DNA from: Comamonadaceae bacterium
GTDB taxonomy: Bacteria > Pseudomonadota > Gammaproteobacteria > Burkholderiales > Burkholderiaceae_C
Length of the DNA: 26,012 bases
Assembly: GCA_013298415.1 (NCBI GenBank)
Contig: JAAFHN010000002.1
Coordinates: 1-26,012 of the forward strand
Direction: 5' to 3'
Shown here: piece after piece, positions 22,540-26,012 of the stretch
How the letters are laid out: each line of letters opens with the position of its first letter
Numbering within the stretch: position 1 is the first letter of the stretch
Made by a program: the position numbers and the translations under genes
Notes under the pieces: generated by a model
What the model was told of the DNA's origin: nothing
The model's input: only the letters and a program-made list of their open reading frames with translations
Databases searched by the model: none

Positions 22540-23721
22540 TCAGGGCATTTCCAAGCACATCGCCGTGCCTTCACCGCCGCCGATGCAGAGCGTGGCGAGG
22601 CCTTTGGTCACTCCACGGGCTTTCATGGCATGCAGCAGGGTGACCATGATGCGCGCGCCGCTTGCACCAATCGGGTGGCCGAGCGCGCATGCGCCGCCGT
22701 TCACGTTCACGATGTCGTGGCTCACGCCGAGCTCTTTCATCAGCGCCATGGGCACGACCGCAAAGGCTTCGTTCACTTCCCAAAGCTGCACGTCAGCCAC
22801 ACTCCAGCCGGCGAGCTTGAGCGCTTTCTGCGTGGCCCCCACGGGCGCGGTGGTGAACCATTCTGGCTCTTGCGCGTGGTAAGCGTGGCTCACCACTTTG
22901 GCAATGGGCTTGCAGCCCATTTTGGCGGCGGTGCTGGCGCGCATCATCACCAAGGCGGCAGCGCCATCGTTGATGCTGGAGCTCGATGCTGCGGTCACCG
23001 TGCCGTCTTTCTTGAAGGCGGGCCTCAAGCCTGCAATCTTGTCGAGCTTGGCTTTGCCTGGGCCTTCGTCGATGCTGATGACCGTATCGCCCGCACGGCC
23101 CTTCACGGTGACGGGTGCGATCTCATCGCTGAAGCCGCCGTTCGCAATCGCAGCTTGGGCGCGCTTCACCGACGCGATCGCATAGGCATCTTGCGCCTCG
23201 CGGCTGAAGCTGTAGTGGCCTGCGCAACTCTCGGCAAAGGTGCCCATCGCGCGGCCTGGCTCGTAGGCATCTTCCAAGCCGTCGAGCATCATGTGATCCA
23301 TCACGCGGTCGTGCCCGATGCGGATACCGCTGCGCCCTTTGAGCAGCAGGTGTGGCGCATTCGTCATGCTCTCCATGCCGCCTGCCACGACCACATCGGC
23401 GCTGCCTGAATGCAGCATGTCGGCCGCAAACATGGCCGCGCGCATGCCTGATCCGCACATTTTGCTGAGCGTGACTGCACCCACGCCTTTGCCCAGGCCT
23501 GCTTTGAAGGCCGCTTGGCGCGCGGGCGCCTGGCCTTGGCCTGCCATCAAGCAGTTGCCAAAAATCACTTCGCTCACATCGCTGCCCGCGATGCCTGCGC
23601 GCTCCACCGCAGCCTTGATGGCCACGCCGCCCAAATCGTTGGCGGAAAGGGATGTGAAATCGCCTTGGAAAGCGCCCATGGGCGTGCGGGCGGCTGAAAC
23701 GATAACGATGGGGTCAGACAT
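22540..23721 (-). CDS. Acetyl-CoA acetyltransferase (thiolase)
   Basis: A 393-residue thiolase, complete. The nucleophile is Cys89 in SKMCGSGM, the base His349 in ALGHPIGASGARI, and the second Cys379 in LCIGGGEGTAM. The numbering agrees closely with biosynthetic thiolases such as PhaA of Zoogloea. It either condenses two acetyl-CoA to acetoacetyl-CoA (PHB or mevalonate-like use) or cleaves acetoacetyl-CoA during degradation; the sequence does not decide, so no symbol is given. The ATG at 23721 has AAGGAG seven bases before it. It lies 56 bp after aceK, and the acyl-CoA dehydrogenase three genes downstream fits a degradation setting. Confidence 0.95.
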   Translation of the reverse strand: MSDPIVIVSAARTPMGAFQGDFTSLSANDLGGVAIKAAVERAGIAGSDVSEVIFGNCLMAGQGQAPARQAAFKAGLGKGVGAVTLSKMCGSGMRAAMFAADMLHSGSADVVVAGGMESMTNAPHLLLKGRSGIRIGHDRVMDHMMLDGLEDAYEPGRAMGTFAESCAGHYSFSREAQDAYAIASVKRAQAAIANGGFSDEIAPVTVKGRAGDTVISIDEGPGKAKLDKIAGLRPAFKKDGTVTAASSSSINDGAAALVMMRASTAAKMGCKPIAKVVSHAYHAQEPEWFTTAPVGATQKALKLAGWSVADVQLWEVNEAFAVVPMALMKELGVSHDIVNVNGGACALGHPIGASGARIMVTLLHAMKARGVTKGLATLCIGGGEGTAMCLEMP

Positions 23722-23753
23722 GAGAAGGCTCCTTTGTTGGGGAATGAAGGTTT

Positions 23754-23785
23754 GGGGGCTGGGGTTGGGGCTAGGGGCTAAGGGG
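23754..23785 (+). promoter_or_regulatory. G-quadruplex-type motif spanning the aceK stop
   Basis: Five runs of four or five G (23754-23758, 23761-23764, 23767-23770, 23774-23777, 23782-23785) are separated by loops of two to four bases on the + strand. This is the template strand for aceK and thiolase transcription. The RNA therefore carries C-runs with almost no G, a composition also seen in Rho-utilisation sites. Confidence 0.6.
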
Positions 23786-25613
23786 TGGCTAGGTCGGTGG
23801 TGGGCACAGTGGCTTCTTGCTCAGGGGCCAAGCCAAAGCGCTTAGACGCGTCGTAGGGGAACACATCATGCACATGCCCTGCGCGGATGCGGTCTTTGTG
23901 GTCTTGCCAAAACTTTGCATCCAGCAAATCGCTGTGTTCGCGCATGAAAATTTCCCGCACATCGGGGTTGCCGAGCAAAAACGGGCCAAAGGTCTCGGGA
24001 AACACGTCGTTTTTGGCAACGGAATACCAAACCTCGCCTGACATTTCTTCTTCTTCGTTGCGTGCAGCGGGCACGCGGCGGAAGTTGCAGTCGGTCATGT
24101 ACTCGATCTCGTCGTAGTCGTAGAACACCACTTTGTCATGCCGCGTCACGCCAAAGTTTTTCCAAAGCATGTCGCCGGGGAAGATGTTGGCCCGCACCAA
24201 GTCTTTGATCGCGTTGCCGTATTCCAGCACTGCATGCGCCATGTGCCGCTTCGCTTTGGAGCCAGGTGGCGCGTCAAAGCAATCTTGCAGGTAAATATTG
24301 AGCGGCACCATGCGGCGCTCGATGTAGAGGTGTTTCAAGATCACCTCAATTTGCCCATCGCCATCGCGGTCTGAAATCTCAAGCTGGCTGGGCGCGAATT
24401 TTTGGATTTCGGCAATCAGCTCATCGTCAAAACGCACGCGGGGAAAGGCCACGTCGCTGTATTCCAGCGTATCAGCCATGCGGCCCACGCGGTCGTGCTG
24501 CTTCACGAGCAAATACTTGCTTTTGATGATCTCGCGGGTCGTGTCTTTTTGCGGCGGATAGTAATCCTTGATGAGCTTGAACACATAGGGAAAGCTGGGC
24601 AAATCAAACACCAGCATCACCATGCCCTTGATGCCAGGTGCGATGCGAAAGCGGTCTGAGCTGTGGCGCAGGTGATCCAAAAATTCGCGGTAAAAGAGTG
24701 TTTTACCCTGCTTGGCAAGGCCCAGTGCGCTGTAAATCTCAGCACGCGGCTTGCGCGGCATGAGCGCGTGCAAAAACTGCACAAAAGCCGATGGAATTTC
24801 CATTTCCACCATGAAGTAGGCGCGAGCGAATGAGAAAAGCAGCAGCAAATCGTCTTCGCCAAAGAGTGCTGCATCAACCGCCAACTCACCGCTCGCCGTG
24901 TGCAGAATCGGCAAGGCAAAGGGCAGCTCAGTGTCGCCGTTGATGATCTTGCCAATCACATACGCGCCTTTGTTGCGGAAAAAGAGGCTAGAGAGCACTT
25001 GCAACTGGAAATTCGCGCTCAAGCGGTGGCTGCCGATGTGGGCCAGCATCGCCTCGTGAACGCAAGCTGCATCGTGCGCCAAATGCGCAAAGGGCAGCTT
25101 CAGCTGGAAGTTGTTCACGATGCGCTCAATCTCGGCCAGCAGCGTGTCGCGGGTGGGGTAGTAAGCGCGGTAGGTGAGCGTGGCGGCAGGCTCGGTGTTT
25201 TCGATGTACTCCGTGCTCACCGCAGGGCGCACAAAGATGAAATCGTTGTGAAAGTAAGTGCGGTGCAGGATTTTGGTGGTGACGGAATTGAAAAACGTCT
25301 CGGCCAATTCCGGCTGGTGGTGATCGATCAATAGGCCGATGTAGTGCAGCTTCACTTGACTCCACACGCTCATTTCTTGCTGGTCGGCCGCGTACTCGCC
25401 TTGCAGCCGATCCACGGCTTCTTTCACCCGCAAGTCGTAGAACTCAATGCGTTCGCGCTGCGCGCGCTGTTGGCCGTGCCAATCAGCCGCTTCATAGCGC
25501 GCCTTGGCCTTGGCCGATTCGGCGCGAAACAGCGTGTAGTGGCGGTTGAAGCCATCCAACATCGCGCGAGCGATGTCGTAGGCGAGCGTGGAGTCAAGGC
25601 GTTGGGGAAACAT
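23778..25613 (-). CDS. aceK: Isocitrate dehydrogenase kinase/phosphatase
   Basis: A 611-residue bifunctional enzyme that phosphorylates and dephosphorylates isocitrate dehydrogenase, directing carbon to the glyoxylate shunt during growth on acetate or fatty acids. The AceK nucleotide loop is APGIKGMVM (325-333), with the ATP lysine in YVFKLIKDYY (Lys346). HDRVGRMADT (373-382) and NIFPGDMLWKNFGVTRHDKVVFYDYDEIEYMTDCNFR (476 on) form the kinase-like active site. The N-terminal helical regulatory part (about 1-310) is intact. I choose ATG 25613-25611; a TTG at 25619, overlapping the carbonic anhydrase stop, would add two residues. No aceA or aceB is in the window. The C-terminal tail beyond about 590 is longer than in E. 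coli (578 residues). Confidence 0.97.
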   Translation of the reverse strand: MFPQRLDSTLAYDIARAMLDGFNRHYTLFRAESAKAKARYEAADWHGQQRAQRERIEFYDLRVKEAVDRLQGEYAADQQEMSVWSQVKLHYIGLLIDHHQPELAETFFNSVTTKILHRTYFHNDFIFVRPAVSTEYIENTEPAATLTYRAYYPTRDTLLAEIERIVNNFQLKLPFAHLAHDAACVHEAMLAHIGSHRLSANFQLQVLSSLFFRNKGAYVIGKIINGDTELPFALPILHTASGELAVDAALFGEDDLLLLFSFARAYFMVEMEIPSAFVQFLHALMPRKPRAEIYSALGLAKQGKTLFYREFLDHLRHSSDRFRIAPGIKGMVMLVFDLPSFPYVFKLIKDYYPPQKDTTREIIKSKYLLVKQHDRVGRMADTLEYSDVAFPRVRFDDELIAEIQKFAPSQLEISDRDGDGQIEVILKHLYIERRMVPLNIYLQDCFDAPPGSKAKRHMAHAVLEYGNAIKDLVRANIFPGDMLWKNFGVTRHDKVVFYDYDEIEYMTDCNFRRVPAARNEEEEMSGEVWYSVAKNDVFPETFGPFLLGNPDVREIFMREHSDLLDAKFWQDHKDRIRAGHVHDVFPYDASKRFGLAPEQEATVPTTDLATP

Positions 25614-25615
25614 AC

Positions 25616-26012
25616 TCAAGTATTTTGCTGCAATGCAGCAATCGCATTGTCTCGGATTCTGCGCACACTGGCCTCTTCAAACATGGTCACTTTCAGGTCT
25701 TTCACCAAGCCATCGTGGATGCCGTAAATCCAGCCGTGAACGCTGACCGCCTGCTTGCGCTGCCAGGCATCGAGCAGCACGGTGGACAGCGCCACGTGCG
25801 CGACTTGCTCGATCACGTTCAGCTCGCACAGCCTGGCCAAGCGCTCCGATTCAGGCAGGGCTTCCAAGTGCCCTGCGTGGCGATCTCGCACATCGCGGAT
25901 GTGCTGAATCCAGTTGTCGGCCAAGCCCACGCGCAGGTCTTGCAGCGCCGCTTGCACACCACCACATCCGTAGTGCCCGCACACGATCACGTGCTCCACC
26001 TTGAGCACATCC
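25616..26012 (-). CDS. can: Beta-carbonic anhydrase (5' part missing)
   Basis: The last 131 codons of a beta-class carbonic anhydrase, open to the right edge of the window. It interconverts CO2 and bicarbonate at a zinc site. The visible HVIVCGHYGCGGVQAAL carries the His and second Cys zinc ligands; the first Cys and Asp lie beyond the edge. WIQHIRDVRDRH, then RLARLCELNVIEQVAHVALSTVLLDAWQRKQAVSVHGWIYGIHDGLVKDL are typical of the Can group. A GTG at 26008 is internal, not the start. The stop overlaps or abuts the aceK start, so the two are co-transcribed. Confidence 0.95.
   Translation of the reverse strand, partial: DVLKVEHVIVCGHYGCGGVQAALQDLRVGLADNWIQHIRDVRDRHAGHLEALPESERLARLCELNVIEQVAHVALSTVLLDAWQRKQAVSVHGWIYGIHDGLVKDLKVTMFEEASVRRIRDNAIAALQQNT

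Noticed and set aside
1..26012. Prophage, integrative element or other genomic island
   Set aside because: No integrase, transposase, phage structural gene, tRNA boundary or obvious attachment repeats were found, and gene content is core or transport metabolism throughout.

Overview
This window looks like chromosomal DNA of a betaproteobacterium, most likely order Burkholderiales and probably family Comamonadaceae. The basis is high GC, a Burkholderiales-type porin ending in Phe, a Coq7-type ubiquinone hydroxylase, Tat-exported TRAP binding protein, tight ATGA/GTGA gene overlaps, and short intergenic repeats of a kind I associate with that family. The family-level call is inference. I see no phage, integrase, transposase, CRISPR array, tRNA or rRNA. 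No gene in the window looks like a transcriptional regulator.

Layout, left to right. (1) 1-875 (+): tail of a DUF294-type nucleotidyltransferase gene overlapping a DEDDh 3'-5' exonuclease gene. (2) 856-4909 (-): ilvA, cobT, cobS and cobC, packed with a 9-bp gap and two GTGA overlaps. They cover threonine deamination and the lower-ligand end of cobalamin synthesis. (3) 4957-6075: an OsmC-family gene (+) converging on coq7 (-). (4) 6076-7490: a 326-bp spacer with a very strong 55-nt hairpin, then a major porin gene (+) with a clear terminator. (5) 7601-14677 (+): a peptide-type ABC importer operon (binding protein, terminator-like hairpin, permease, M20 amidohydrolase, permease, two ATPases). 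(6) 14758-15541: a rhodanese gene (-) and a divergent alanine-rich lipoprotein gene (+). (7) 15597-19709 (-): a TRAP transporter (DctP, terminator-like hairpin, DctQ, DctM). The DctM has a Pro/Gly-rich repeat insertion. (8) 19710-20054: a spacer with a dyad of about 128 nt. (9) 20055-26012 (-): carbonic anhydrase (partial), aceK, thiolase, SDR, a 65-codon ORF, an NTF2-like protein and an acyl-CoA dehydrogenase.

Two importers, for peptides or acylated amino acids and for organic acids, plus a porin give an uptake theme. The thiolase, acyl-CoA dehydrogenase and AceK suit growth on acyl-CoA or acetyl-CoA-generating substrates, because AceK sets the flux between the TCA cycle and the glyoxylate shunt. 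Both importers place a terminator-like hairpin between the binding-protein gene and the membrane genes, which would favour excess binding protein.

I did not find a clearly new multi-gene system. The most unusual things are the repeat-bearing DctM loop, a three-copy intergenic repeat family, two large dyads, a G-run tract at the end of aceK, and a small translationally coupled ORF.
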